Assembly: GCA_023101725.1 (NCBI GenBank)
Contig: JALJCO010010291.1
Location: 103,122-167,121, forward strand
Direction of reading: 5' to 3'
Length of the DNA: 64,000 nt
From: Atherinomorus stipes
Taxonomy: Eukaryota; Chordata; Actinopteri; Atheriniformes; Atherinidae
The position numbers and the translations under genes were made by a program. Positions 8,081 to 17,543 of the stretch are shown piece by piece; the first letter of the stretch is position 1, and every line of letters begins with the position of its first letter. The notes beneath the pieces were generated by a model. It ran no database searches. It worked only from the letters and a program-made list of their open reading frames with translations, and was not told where the DNA came from.

Positions 8081-10683
8081 AGAAGCGCCGTCTGGAAAGT
8101 GAAAAGACCAGTCTGCAACATGAGGTCTGCGATCTGATATGTGAGAACACTAGTCTGCAACGTATGAATGCCATTTTGGAACATAAGACATGTCTGGATC
8201 ATGAAAAGACCAATCTGCAACGTAAAAAGGCCAGTCTGGAACGGGAAAAGACCACCCTAGAACGTGAGAAGACCAGTGTGGAGGATGAAAAGACGAGTCT
8301 GAAACAAGAGAAGGCCAGTCTGCAATGTGAGTACACCAGTCTCCAAAGTAAGAACACAAGTCTACAACATGAGAACACCAGTCTGCAACGTGAGAATGCC
8401 AGGCTGGAACGTGTAAAGACCAGTCTCCTACATGAGTACACGCGTCTGTTACGTGAGAACGACAGTCTGATATATGAAAAGATCACTCTGGAATGTGAGA
8501 AGGCCAGTCTGGAACAGGAAAAGAACACTCTGGAACGTGAGAAGGCCAGTCTGGAACAGGAAAAGACCACTCCGGAACGTGAGAAGGCCAGTCTGGAACT
8601 GGGAAAGACCACTCTGGAACGTGAGAAGGCCAGTCTGGAACAGGAAAAGACCACTCTAGAACGTGAGAAGGCCAGTCTGAAACAGGAAAAGAACACTCTG
8701 GAACGTGAGAAGGCCAGTCTGGAACAGGAAAAGACCACTCTAGAACGTGAGAAGACCAGTGTTAAGGATGAAAAGACGAGTCTGACACAAGAGAAGGCCA
8801 GTCTGCTATGTGAGTACACCAGTCTCCAAAGTGAGAACACCAGTCTGCAACGTGAAAAGACCAGTCTGCAACGTCAGAATGCCAGGCTGGAACATGAAAA
8901 GACCAATCTCCTACGTGAGTACACGAGTCTGCTAAGTGAGAACGCCAGTCTGATATATGAAAAGATCACTCTGGAACGTGAGAAGGCCAGTCTGGAACAG
9001 GAAAAGACCACTCCGGAACGTGAGAAGGCCAGTCTGGAACTGGGAAAGACCACTCTGGAACGTGAGAAGGCCAGTCTGAAACAGGAAAAGAACAGTCTGG
9101 AACGTGAGAAGGCCAGTCTGGAACAGGAAAAGACCACTCTGGAACGTGAGAAGGCCAGTGTGGAGAATGAAAAGATGAGTCTGAAACAAGAGAAGGCCAG
9201 TCTGCAAAGTGAGAACACCAGTCTACAACGTGAAAAGACCAGTCTGCAACGTCAGAATGCCAGGCTGGAACATGAAAAGACCAATCTCCTACGTGAGTAC
9301 ACGAGTCTGCTACGTGAGAACGCTAGTCTGATATATGAAAAGATCACTCTGGAACGTGAGAAGGCCAGTCTGGAACAGGAAAAGACCACTCTGGAACGTG
9401 AGAAGGCCAGTGTTAAGGATGAAAAGACGAGTCTGACACAAGCGAAGGCCAGTCTGCTATGTGAGTACACCAGTCTGCAAAGTGAGAACACAAGTCTGCA
9501 ACTCGAGAAGTCCAGTCAGGACCATGAAAAGAACACTCTGGAATGTGAGAAGGCCGGTCTGGAACAGGAAAAGAACACTCTGGAACGTGAGAAGGCCAGT
9601 GTGGAGAATGAAAAGATGAGTCTGAAACAAGAGAACGCCAGTCTGCAAAGTGAGAACACCAGTCTGCAACGTGAAAAGACCAGTCTCCAACGTCAGAATG
9701 CCAGGCTGGAACATGAAAAGACCAATCTCCTACGTGAGTACACGAGTCTGCTACGTGAGAACGCCAGTCTGATATATGAAAAGATCACTCTGGAACGTGA
9801 GAAGGCCAGTCTGGAACAGGAAAAGACCACTCTGGAACGTGAGAAGGCCAGTCTGGAACTGGGAAAGACCACTCCGGAACGTGAGAAGGCCAGTCTGGAA
9901 CTGGGAAAGACCACGCCGGAACGTGAGAAGGCCAGTCTGGAACAGGAAAAGACCACTCCGGAACGTGAGAAGGCCAGTCTGGAACTGGGAAAGACCACTC
10001 CGGAACGTGAGAAGGCCAGTCTGGAACTGGGAAAGACCACTCTGGAACGTGAGACGGCCAGTCTGGAACAGGAAAAGACCACTCTAGAACGTGAGAAGGC
10101 CAGTCTGAAACAGGAAAAGAACACTCTAGAACGTGAGAAGACCAGTCTGCAAAGTGAGAACACCAGTCTGCAACGTGAGAAGTCCAGTCTGGAACAGGAA
10201 AAGAACACTCTGGAACGTGAGAAGGCCAGTCTGCAAAGTGAGAACACCAGTCTGCAACGTGAAAAGACCAGTCTGCAACGTGAGAATGCCAGGCTGGAAC
10301 GTGAAAAGACCAATCGCCTACGTGAGTACACGAGTCTGCTACGTGAGAACGCCAGTCTGATATATGAAAAGATCACTCTGGAACGTGAGAAGGCCAGTCT
10401 GGAACAGGAAAAGACCACTCTAGAACATGATAAGACCAGTATGGAGGATGAAAAGACAAGTCTGAAACAAGAGAAGACCAGTCTGCTACGTGAGTACACC
10501 AGTCTGCAAAGTGAGAACACAAGTCTGCAACGTGAGAATGCCAGGCTGGAACATGAAAAGACCAGTCTACTACGTGAGTACACCAGTCTGCAAAGTGAGA
10601 GCGCCAGGCTTGAACGTGAAAAGACCAGTCTACAACGTGAGGAGGACAGTTTGGGAAAATTAAAAGACCAGTCTGCAACGTGA
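7531..10683 (+). CDS. Multi-pass membrane protein with giant heptad-repeat coiled coil, copy 1
   Basis: An intronless 1050-codon ORF. The start has a good context (A at -3, G at +4) and follows the conserved promoter sites. Residues 1-154 are five hydrophobic repeats of about 30 residues, each a membrane-spanning stretch (for example IILLVIALAAVLYLLWDKW) followed by a conserved WxxxxSFQNPQ-like linker. A sixth hydrophobic segment spans residues 156-178. From about residue 187 to the end the protein is a 7-residue repeat of the type LEREKTS/LQSENTS, one Leu per heptad and very rich in Glu, Lys and Ser. I know no family with this architecture. A membrane-anchored rod or tether is an inference. 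The stop lies within the DNA repeat array, which continues in broken frames to 11940. The copy-2 paralogue at 48725 is frameshifted. Confidence 0.7.
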   Translation: MEILALVTALATVLSLMWARWHSFKNLQINMKTSLLHIALAAMLYLLCDQRPSFPIDQVNMMIILLVIALAVVLYLLWDKWPSFQNPQVNMKIILLVIALAAVLYLLWDKWPFQNPQINPKKILSVISSGAALDVVFHQLWDTWHFSQNLQIYNMEILASAVVLAAVVCMIIFFCYTYSWFQCQKRRLESEKTSLQHEVCDLICENTSLQRMNAILEHKTCLDHEKTNLQRKKASLEREKTTLEREKTSVEDEKTSLKQEKASLQCEYTSLQSKNTSLQHENTSLQRENARLERVKTSLLHEYTRLLRENDSLIYEKITLECEKASLEQEKNTLEREKASLEQEKTTPEREKASLELGKTTLEREKASLEQEKTTLEREKASLKQEKNTLEREKASLEQEKTTLEREKTSVKDEKTSLTQEKASLLCEYTSLQSENTSLQREKTSLQRQNARLEHEKTNLLREYTSLLSENASLIYEKITLEREKASLEQEKTTPEREKASLELGKTTLEREKASLKQEKNSLEREKASLEQEKTTLEREKASVENEKMSLKQEKASLQSENTSLQREKTSLQRQNARLEHEKTNLLREYTSLLRENASLIYEKITLEREKASLEQEKTTLEREKASVKDEKTSLTQAKASLLCEYTSLQSENTSLQLEKSSQDHEKNTLECEKAGLEQEKNTLEREKASVENEKMSLKQENASLQSENTSLQREKTSLQRQNARLEHEKTNLLREYTSLLRENASLIYEKITLEREKASLEQEKTTLEREKASLELGKTTPEREKASLELGKTTPEREKASLEQEKTTPEREKASLELGKTTPEREKASLELGKTTLERETASLEQEKTTLEREKASLKQEKNTLEREKTSLQSENTSLQREKSSLEQEKNTLEREKASLQSENTSLQREKTSLQRENARLEREKTNRLREYTSLLRENASLIYEKITLEREKASLEQEKTTLEHDKTSMEDEKTSLKQEKTSLLREYTSLQSENTSLQRENARLEHEKTSLLREYTSLQSESARLEREKTSLQREEDSLGKLKDQSAT

Positions 10684-11940
10684 AAAGACCAGTTTACAAC
10701 ATTAACAGACCAGTGAAGAACATTAAAAGTCCAGTCTTTAACATGACAACACTAGTTTGCAACGTGAGAACGCCAGTTTGGTAATTTTAATAAAATAGTC
10801 TGCAACTAGGAAGACCAGTCTGGTATTTGAAAATACCAGTGTGTACCATGAGAACACCAGTCTGGAACGTGAGAACGCCAGTTTGGATCATGAAAAAAAA
10901 CAGTCTGCAACGTGAGAAGGCCAGTTTGGAACGTAAGAACGCCAGACTGCAATATAAAAAAAACAGTCTGCAACATGAGAATGCAAGTCTGAAACATGGC
11001 AAGTCCAGCCTGCAAAATCAGAACATCAGTCTGCAACGTCAGAACACCAGACTGAAACATGACAAGTCCAGTCTCCAACGTTAGAACACCAGTCTGGAAA
11101 GTGAGAACACCAGTCTGCAACGTGAGAACACCAGTCTTGAACGTAAGAACACCAGACTGGAACATGACAAGTCCAGTGTCCAACGTGAGAACACCATTCT
11201 GCAACGTGAGAAAGCCAGTCTGCAAGGTAAGAACGCCGGTCTGGAACATGAGAACGTAAGTTTGGACCATGAAAAAAACAGTCTGCAATGTGAGAACGCC
11301 AGTCTAGAACATTAAAAGACCAGTCTGCAACGTGAGAAGGCCAGTCTGCAATGTGAAAATAACAGTGCAACGTGAGAATACCAGTCTGGAACATGGCAAG
11401 TCCAGTCTGCAACGTCAGAACACCAGTCTGGAACGTAAGAACGCCAGACTGCAATGTGAAAAAAACAGTCTGCAACATGAGAATGCACGTCTAGAACATG
11501 AAAAGACCAGTCTGAAACGTGAGAACGCCAGTCTGCAATGTGGAAAAAAACAGTCTGCAACATGAGCATACCAGTCTGGAACGTGGCAAGTCCTGTCTGC
11601 AACGTCAGCACGCCAGTTTGGAACATGAGAAGACCAGTCTCCAACGTGAGAACGCCAGTCTGGGACAGCAAAAGACCAGTCTGCAATGTGAAAAAACAGT
11701 CTGCAACACGAGAACGCCAGTCTGCAACATGAGAACGCCAGTTTTGAACATGAGAAGACCAGTCTGAAACATGAGAACGCCAGTCTGCAATGTGAAAAAA
11801 ACAGTCTACCAAATAGGAACCCCAGTCTGGAACAGCAAAAGACCAGACTGGAACACGATAACGCGAGTCTACAACGTGAGAACGCCAGTCTACAACGTGA
11901 GAACGCCAGTCTGGAGCAATAAAAAAACAATTTGCAACCA
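8091..11940 (+). repeat. 21-bp minisatellite array coding for the heptads
   Basis: Some 180 tandem units of about 21 bases share the core AGACCAGTCTGCAACGTGA with variants CTGGAACAGGAA and CTGGAACGTGAG. Larger blocks also recur: the stretch around TCTGATATATGAAAAGATCA appears at about 8466, 8947, 9327, 9766 and 10356. From 8091 to 10683 unit length is kept in multiples of three. From about 10684 to 11940 indels and stops break the frame, so this part is non-coding remnant. Because the period is 21, other frames and the opposite strand are also mostly open; those ORFs are by-products. Confidence 0.9.
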
Positions 11941-12889
11941 TAGACTGTAAAAATACTGGACGTCTTATCCGGTCACTTCTGAATAGGCAAAAGTGAAGCC
12001 AGTTGGGCGTGTCCTACCGTCGCCATCTTGGCCCTGGGATGCATTTTTTTACTCATGGAAAATACAGAAATGGGCAAAAAGGTGGAGCTGTGAACGTGGT
12101 GGATGAATGATTGACACCCATCAAACACGGAGCTTCCCGCAGCTAAGCTAACTGAGCTAACCCGAAGCTAACGGAGGTAGACAGGCTTAAGCTAAAGAGC
12201 GCCGTTAGCAGCAGGCTTACGCCCACGCAGTTTGGCTTTTCCTTCTTCCTGCTCTGCCTCCCAGCTGCCAGATAACGCTGCACATTTTAAATCAGTAAGT
12301 TAATATGTCACAGGAAATAATTTATTTCCTTTACTCAAGTTTTTAAATTAAGATTTATTGTAGTTATGACTGGTTTCTGAGATACTACTTATCTTTATAC
12401 TTGTTCGTATTTTGCTTTTTTGTCAATTATACCCAATGAAGGGTCTTTCATTTAAGAAAAAACTGCTCTCACAGCTGCAGCAGATTAACCACTGTTTATA
12501 ATAGTGTTTTTTTCATTTCTGCAAATTTTACCAACGTTGATCAAGGTCTAGGATGTGACAAGTTGCCCTTTTATCACAACTTTCTTTCAGTAGCTCTGAA
12601 AGGTCCCGATGGCTGCCTCCAATCCATCCACATCTGCCACGCAGAGCAAAACCTGCAAGTCTTGGCAACTTCAGACTGTGGTTTCGTCACTGAAATGTAT
12701 CATATATATTATGTTACTTATTTATCTCATATTAATTATTATTATGTAGGCCATAAATGTGTTTTTGTCAGCTGTTGCCCATTTCTTGTTGTTTAGCAAC
12801 ATAGGATAGTGAGAGTACGTCCAGCTGATCCACCTGTTCAACCATCATCAACTCTGTCATTCATTATACTATTTTTTCTGTCCCCGTAG
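11941..12889. other. Dispersed-repeat-like sequence after the array
   Basis: Bases 11941-12260 (ACTGTAAAAATACTGGACGT onward, and the AGCTAAGCTAACTGAGCTAA stretch) look like an interspersed teleost repeat and are also present in copy 2 (54161-54480). About 440 bases (12262-12704) are missing from copy 2. I see no secure gene. A short exon-like segment after a CTTTCTTTCAG acceptor near 12590 is too weak to call. Confidence 0.4.
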
Positions 12890-13064
12890 ACAACTTTTGG
12901 AGAATTTGGAACAGCTACATCTGCGGTGGTGCCCAGACCGCTGCAGAGACCATCTGAGGAAATCTGGGGCTCCGGCTGGGGTGGACTACGGTGGAAAGGC
13001 CTTCTCCCCTTCTTTTCCCTGCGAGGAAGAGCAGCTCCTGATGCCCTCATCATCCATTGTGTGA
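12890..13064 (+). CDS. Candidate terminal exon, 58 codons
   Basis: A splice acceptor with a pyrimidine tract (TTTTTTCTGTCCCCGTAG) ends at 12889. The frame that follows runs 57 residues (including LLENLEQLHLRWCPDRCRDH) to a TGA at 13062-13064, and an AATAAA lies about 50 bases later, after a C-rich run. The protein is not recognised. Copy 2 repeats it from 54666 but lost one base inside the CTCCCC run, which breaks the frame. It may be the last exon of a transcript starting upstream, or a fragment of a transposon gene. Confidence 0.3.
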
Positions 13065-13744
13065 TGGTGACACCCCCCCCCCCCCCCCCCCCAACCCTCA
13101 ACAAAAATTACAATAAAAATTATTTGTCTTTACAATATGACTGGTAATTCTTTCAAGACTACAAGACCATGGAAGCAATAATACTAACTAGTTTCTAAAA
13201 TAGCTCCATTCTAAGTAAATAAAATAATTTCACAGCCAAATATATTTTGACTTTTCTTCATCATTTAAACATTTTTCTGCCTGGTAACACCTAAATACAC
13301 CTTGGAGGCTGCAGCGTCAGCAAACCAAACCATGCCTCTGTGTACATCTTATGTTGTCTAAAAGGAAAAACAGAAACATCATTATTCTGTCATTGTTTTA
13401 TTGAATAAAACAAAAAATACAGGGACAGTACCTGGATAAGGAAAGTGTCAGAAAAAGATGATGTAAATTTGCTGTGAAATCCTCATCCTCATCATCGCTC
13501 GATGTTAAAAGACCTACAGAGTTACACTGGAAATGAAATGATTCAGAGAATCAAAGATGTCGTCTCATTCATGCAGAGTTCATTTTAAACAAATGATGAA
13601 ACTCTGTTTGACTTGTGTTCCTTCCAGCCGACAATGAACGAGAGAGAGTCTAACTGTGTAAACAAGGTGGAACTCTGCAAACCAAGAACAACAATGAACA
13701 CAACTACAAGTATGTGTGGAACTTTTAATACGCGCTCAGCGCCC
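13065..13744. other. Non-coding stretch
   Basis: Begins with a C homopolymer (13074-13092). The rest is conserved in copy 2 (54848-55510) but shows no gene, RNA or transposon that I recognise. Confidence 0.4.
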
Positions 13745-14637
13745 ACAAAGTTGGTCCCATTATCTGAATGGATTTCACCATGGAGATCATTCTGACCAGC
13801 AGCATCACCGTGTGGTACGGAGTCTGCACCGCATCCTGCAGCGCACCGTGAAAGCAGCTGGGGAGATCCTCGGTGTCCCCCTCCCCTCTCTATTGGACAT
13901 TTACCACTCCCGCCTCACCTGCAGAGCCACCAGGATCGCAGGTGACCCCCACCCACCCCGCCCACAGTGACTTCACCCTGCTGCCGTCAGGGAGGAGGCT
14001 GCAGAGCCAGAACCAGAACCAGAACCAGAACCAGCAGGCTCAGAGACAGCTTCTTCCACCAGGCAGTGAGGACACTCAACTCCCCCCTGCTCTGCCCCCC
14101 ATTTGCCCTCCAACCCCCACTGACTCTGCCCACTCACAATCTCACCTACCTCAGGACTGCACACCTCACTTCATCATCACCATGGCAACAGTTCAACACT
14201 GCAGAACACTGTTCTAAATGGCACTACTACATGTTGCACTACCGCATCCATCAGGACTGCTGCAGTTTACTCTGCATGTGCTTTATTGCACTATTACCAC
14301 TGCACTGTTACACTGTCAGCCTTCACTGTTACATGCTACAGTTACATCGTTTACATGATCATCGCACTGTAACATCTGCACTACTTCCTACAATAAGATT
14401 GCAATTCCGTTCACATTGTCTACTGTCAACCCATTTGTAAACTTGTAATCTTCTTTAATATTTAAACTTAGGTTTCCTGTTTAGATTTCTTGGTTATCTG
14501 AGCGGATTCCTGTATTTTTATATTCCTATCTTATAGTTTATTATATTTTATTACATGCACCGTGGGTTTGAGAGGACTGTATTTCATCTGTGTTGTATGG
14601 CTAACATGGGGCACATTTGACAATAAAGTTGACTTTG
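13745..14637 (+). mobile_element. 5'-truncated LINE, 3' end
   Basis: The segment encodes the C-terminal tail of a non-LTR retrotransposon reverse-transcriptase protein in shifted frames (LHRILQRTVKAAGEILG, then LLPSGRRLQSQ in another frame). It is followed by a 3'UTR ending in CAATAAAGTTGACTTTGATT and an ATTCTTCTT-like tail. An (AGAACC)n stretch lies at 14009-14033. Copy 2 has the same fragment at 55676-56480. The truncation and broken frames make it inactive. The following 14640-14760 contains a fragment of a GGCCGATA-type hAT MITE. Confidence 0.7.
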
Positions 14638-14836
14638 ATTCTTCTTCTTTTTATTATTATTATTAATAAATATCGGCCGCAAATTTGGGCAAATTGTATC
14701 GGCTGAGGCTGATGAGAAAATATCTGTATCAGCCCGAAATAAAATCTGTATCTGTCAGTTGCCTCTTTTTTTGTGTGTGTGTGTGTAGAATTAGTAGTTC
14801 TGGAAGTATTCAGGTAGTTATAATCAGGTTTCTTAC

Positions 14837-15222
14837 CAGCCTCGTCTCCAAGTTTCCAATAACACGAAGTGAAATGCTCCAGAGTTGATGCTGTTGGGCA
14901 TGGTCAAAGTCACCGCGAGCCCTCTCAGTGAGGGTGGCACTGAGGAGGTTGGTCAGGTTTTTCCTCTGCAGCCTGAGCGCGGCGTTTTCTGCCAACAGTC
15001 GACTGACGCTGTCCTCCAGGTCCTGGATACGTCTCTCAGAGGCAGAGTCCTCCGTCTGTCCACAGACTAGAAAGTACACAAAGCTGACGACAATGAGAGC
15101 CTGAAAAAGTGACGAGAAGAAGACGTTCATTCAGATGTAGTGGCCACAACTTGGTCTCTCTGAGAGACACTGCATCTTCTTTTACTGCACTCGTTTACCT
15201 GACAGAGGCTGCTGCTGTACAT
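14837..15222 (-). CDS. First two exons of a small secreted or membrane coiled-coil protein gene
   Basis: On the minus strand, exon 1 codes from the ATG at 15222 to 15199 and ends at a donor (CTGTCAG/GTAAAC). Exon 2 runs 15100-14837 between an acceptor (CTTTTTCAG) and a donor (GAGGCTG/GTAAGA). Both introns are phase 0. The product starts MYSSSLCQALIVVSFVYFL, a signal peptide or membrane anchor, then a coiled coil (RIQDLEDSVSRLLAENAALR). No further exon is visible downstream, where LINE and array sequence lies, so the gene is incomplete here. Copy 2 keeps exon 1 (58907-58930), but its exon 2 is cut by a hAT rearrangement. The family is not recognised. Confidence 0.6.
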
Positions 15223-16004
15223 GGCTGCAGATGCAGAGTCAGAGAAAAGGAGTACGACGTGGTCCTAACTCCTCTGGGCACACATTTATCCTGGTGGAAG
15301 GGCTCGTGGTTTCGTTCTCCTCCCTCTGCAGAATGAACCAACATCAAAGCAGAACTTTGATATTTGATGTTTGAAAGTCCAAGTCTCACAAAAAACTGCA
15401 AGATTTCATTAGTAAAATAGATCGATGCCACATTTTTAAATATCGATGTGATAACAGCATATGAAAATATCGGGATATTTCAGTGTATCAATATTTTATC
15501 CCTGCCCTAGTAATCAGTAATCTGTCAAGACTGCATTATAATATCAAAAGAATTTAACATCCATACTCACCCTTTATCTCCCAGCATTTTATAACAGCGC
15601 TGATTTTTAGCTTCACTGACAAATACTTTGTTTCTTTGCTTTACCATAGTAGATGAACATGGAAATTTATTCAGACTAGTAAATAAATAAGCTCATAACA
15701 TAATAAGACTCCTCGATTATGGGGAAAAAAATCATTATTTAAATTGTGATTTTTCAAAAAATTATTTTTTTTATGTTACATCTTGCATTTACTCAACATT
15801 TCTCTGTCCAAAGAACTTTATTGATAATTTACGCAAAACATTCAAACTGAAAATTAATACAGGCTACAAATATGCATCTTACAACTGTTTTGCAATATAT
15901 AAACATTAAATGAATGAATCAAATATACTTTGAACATTAAGTAAGGCATACAGAAACATAAATGTATCCATGATGGAATAAGATAGCAACATATTCTCCA
16001 TATA
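15223..16004. other. Upstream region, deletion junction and MITE remnant
   Basis: Bases 15223-15375 are probably the 5'UTR or promoter of the minus-strand gene. Near 15380 the sequence jumps into the right half of the hAT MITE (to about 15507), then the same AT-rich flank as 664-1157. Confidence 0.5.
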
Positions 16005-16229
16005 CAGGGAGTGCAGAATTATTAGGCAAATGAGTATTTTGACCACATCATCCTCTTTATGCATGTTGTCTTATTCCAAGCTGTATCGGCCCAAAGCTAC
16101 TACCAATTAAGCATATCAGCTGATGTGCATCTCTGGAATGAGAAGGGCTGTGGTCTAATGACATCAACTCCCTATATCAGGTTTATTAGGCAAACAGAAT
16201 TATTAGGCAACTTCCTTTCCTTTGGCAAA

Positions 16230-17453
16230 ATAGGTCAGAAGAGGGACTTGACAGGCTCCGAAAAGTAAAAAATAGTGAGATATCTTGCAGAGGGATGCAG
16301 CACTCTTAAAATTTCCAAGCTTCTGAAGCGTGATCATCCAACAATCAAGCGTTTCATTCAAAATAATCAACAGGGTCGCAAGAAACGTGTGCAAAAACCA
16401 GGGCGCAAAATAACTGCCCATGAACTGAGAGAAGTCAAGCGTGCAGCTGCCAAGATGCCACTTGCCAGCAGTTTTGCCATATTTCAGAGCTGCAACATCA
16501 CTGGAGTGCCCAAAAGCACAAGGTGTGCAATACTCAGAGACATGGCCAAGGTAAGAAAGGCTGAAAAACCACCACCACTGAACAAGACACACAAGCTGAA
16601 ACGTCAAGACTGGGCCAAGAAATATCTCAGACTGATTTTTCTAAGGTTTTATGGACTGATGAAATGAGAGTGAGTCTTGATGGGCCAGATGGATGGGCCC
16701 GTGGCTGGATTGGTAAAGGCCAGAGAGCTCCAGTCCCACTCAGACGCCAGCAAGGTGGAGGTGGGGTACTGGTATGGGCCAAAGGATGGGCCCGTGGCTG
16801 GATCGGTAAAAGGCCAGAGAGCTCCAGTCCCACTCAGACGCCAGCAAGGTGGAGGTGGGGTACTGGTATGGGCCAGATGGATGGGCCTGTGGCTGGATCG
16901 GAAAAGGCCAGAGAGCTCCAGTCCCACTCAGACGCCAGCAAGGTGGAGGTGGGGTACTGGTATGGGCTGGTATCATCAAAGATGAGCTTGTGGGGCCTTT
17001 TCGGTTTGAGGATGGAGTCAAGCTCAACTCCCAGTCCTACTGCCAGTTTCTGGAAGACACCTTCTTCAAGCAGTGGTACAGGAAGAAGTCCGCATCCTTC
17101 AAGAAAAACATGATTTTCATGCAGGACAATGCTCCATCACACGCATCCAAGTACTCCACAGCGTGGCTGCAAGAAAGGGTCTAAAAGAGGAAAAACTAAT
17201 GACATGGCCTCCTTGTTCACCTGATCTGAACCCCATAGAGAACCTGTGGTCCCTCATCAAATGTGAGATTTACAAGGAGGGAAAACAGTCCACCTCTCTG
17301 AACAGTGTCTGGGAGGCTGTGGTTGCTGCTGCACGCAATGTTGATGGTGAACAGATCAAAACACTGGCAGGATCCATGGATGGCAGCTTTTCAGTGTCCT
17401 TGCAAAGAAAGGTGGCTATATTGATCACTGATTTGTTTTTGTTTTGTTTTTGA
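16230..17453 (+). pseudogene. Broken Tc1/mariner transposase, copy 2
   Basis: Homologous to 1384-2359. The start codon is ATA, an early TAA at 16266 is shared with copy 1, and the two internal frameshifts are shared with copies 1 and 3. It also contains a tandem triplication of about 93 bases at 16686-16965. Confidence 0.88.
16686..16965 (+). repeat. 93-bp tandem triplication inside the transposase
   Basis: A segment containing GGATGGGCCCGTGGCTGGAT and ending GGTGGGGTACTGGTATGGGC occurs three times in a row (starting about 16686, 16779, 16873), while copies 1 and 3 have it once. The units differ by a few bases. Confidence 0.85.
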
Positions 17454-17543
17454 ATGTCAGAAATGTATTTTTGTGAATGTTGAGCTGTTATATTGGTTTC
17501 CCTGGTGAAAATAAATAATTGAAATGGGCACATATTTGTTTTT

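Larger units (their letters stand above)
1..15383 (+). repeat. Segmental duplication unit, copy 1
   Basis: This stretch is the first of at least three tandem copies of the same unit. Bases 1-535 match 59641-60175. Bases 535-2500 match 15384-17540 and 60140-62140. Bases 2723-3312 match 43773-47534 (interrupted there by a hAT element) and the start of copy 3. Bases 6263-14990 match 47568-56825, and 15079-15375 match 58785-59083. Copy 1 alone contains 3313-6262. The matches include ordinary flanks as well as transposons, so this is duplication of the locus. At 15375-15385 copy 1 jumps from the sequence before 59090 to that after 60170; AAGTCCAAGTC occurs at both places, suggesting a deletion by microhomology. 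Confidence 0.85.
16005..17543 (+). mobile_element. Tc1/mariner-type transposon, copy 2, left part
   Basis: It starts CAGGGAGTGCAGAATTATTA after a TA (16003-16004) and is interrupted after 17543 by element X. The missing right end, with the inner edge of the inverted repeat, is at 43553-43771 and is followed by TA. Confidence 0.92.

Noticed and set aside
9693..10583. Long minus-strand ORFs rich in SRSRLVFS-type repeats across the array (also 8199-8840 and 51202-52230)
   Set aside because: They are antisense readings of the 21-bp coding repeat. A 21-base period leaves several frames open in both strands; there is no promoter or start context.
8091..11940. CRISPR-like array
   Set aside because: Units are contiguous 21-bp repeats without unique spacers, in a vertebrate-type sequence; the repeats encode protein heptads.
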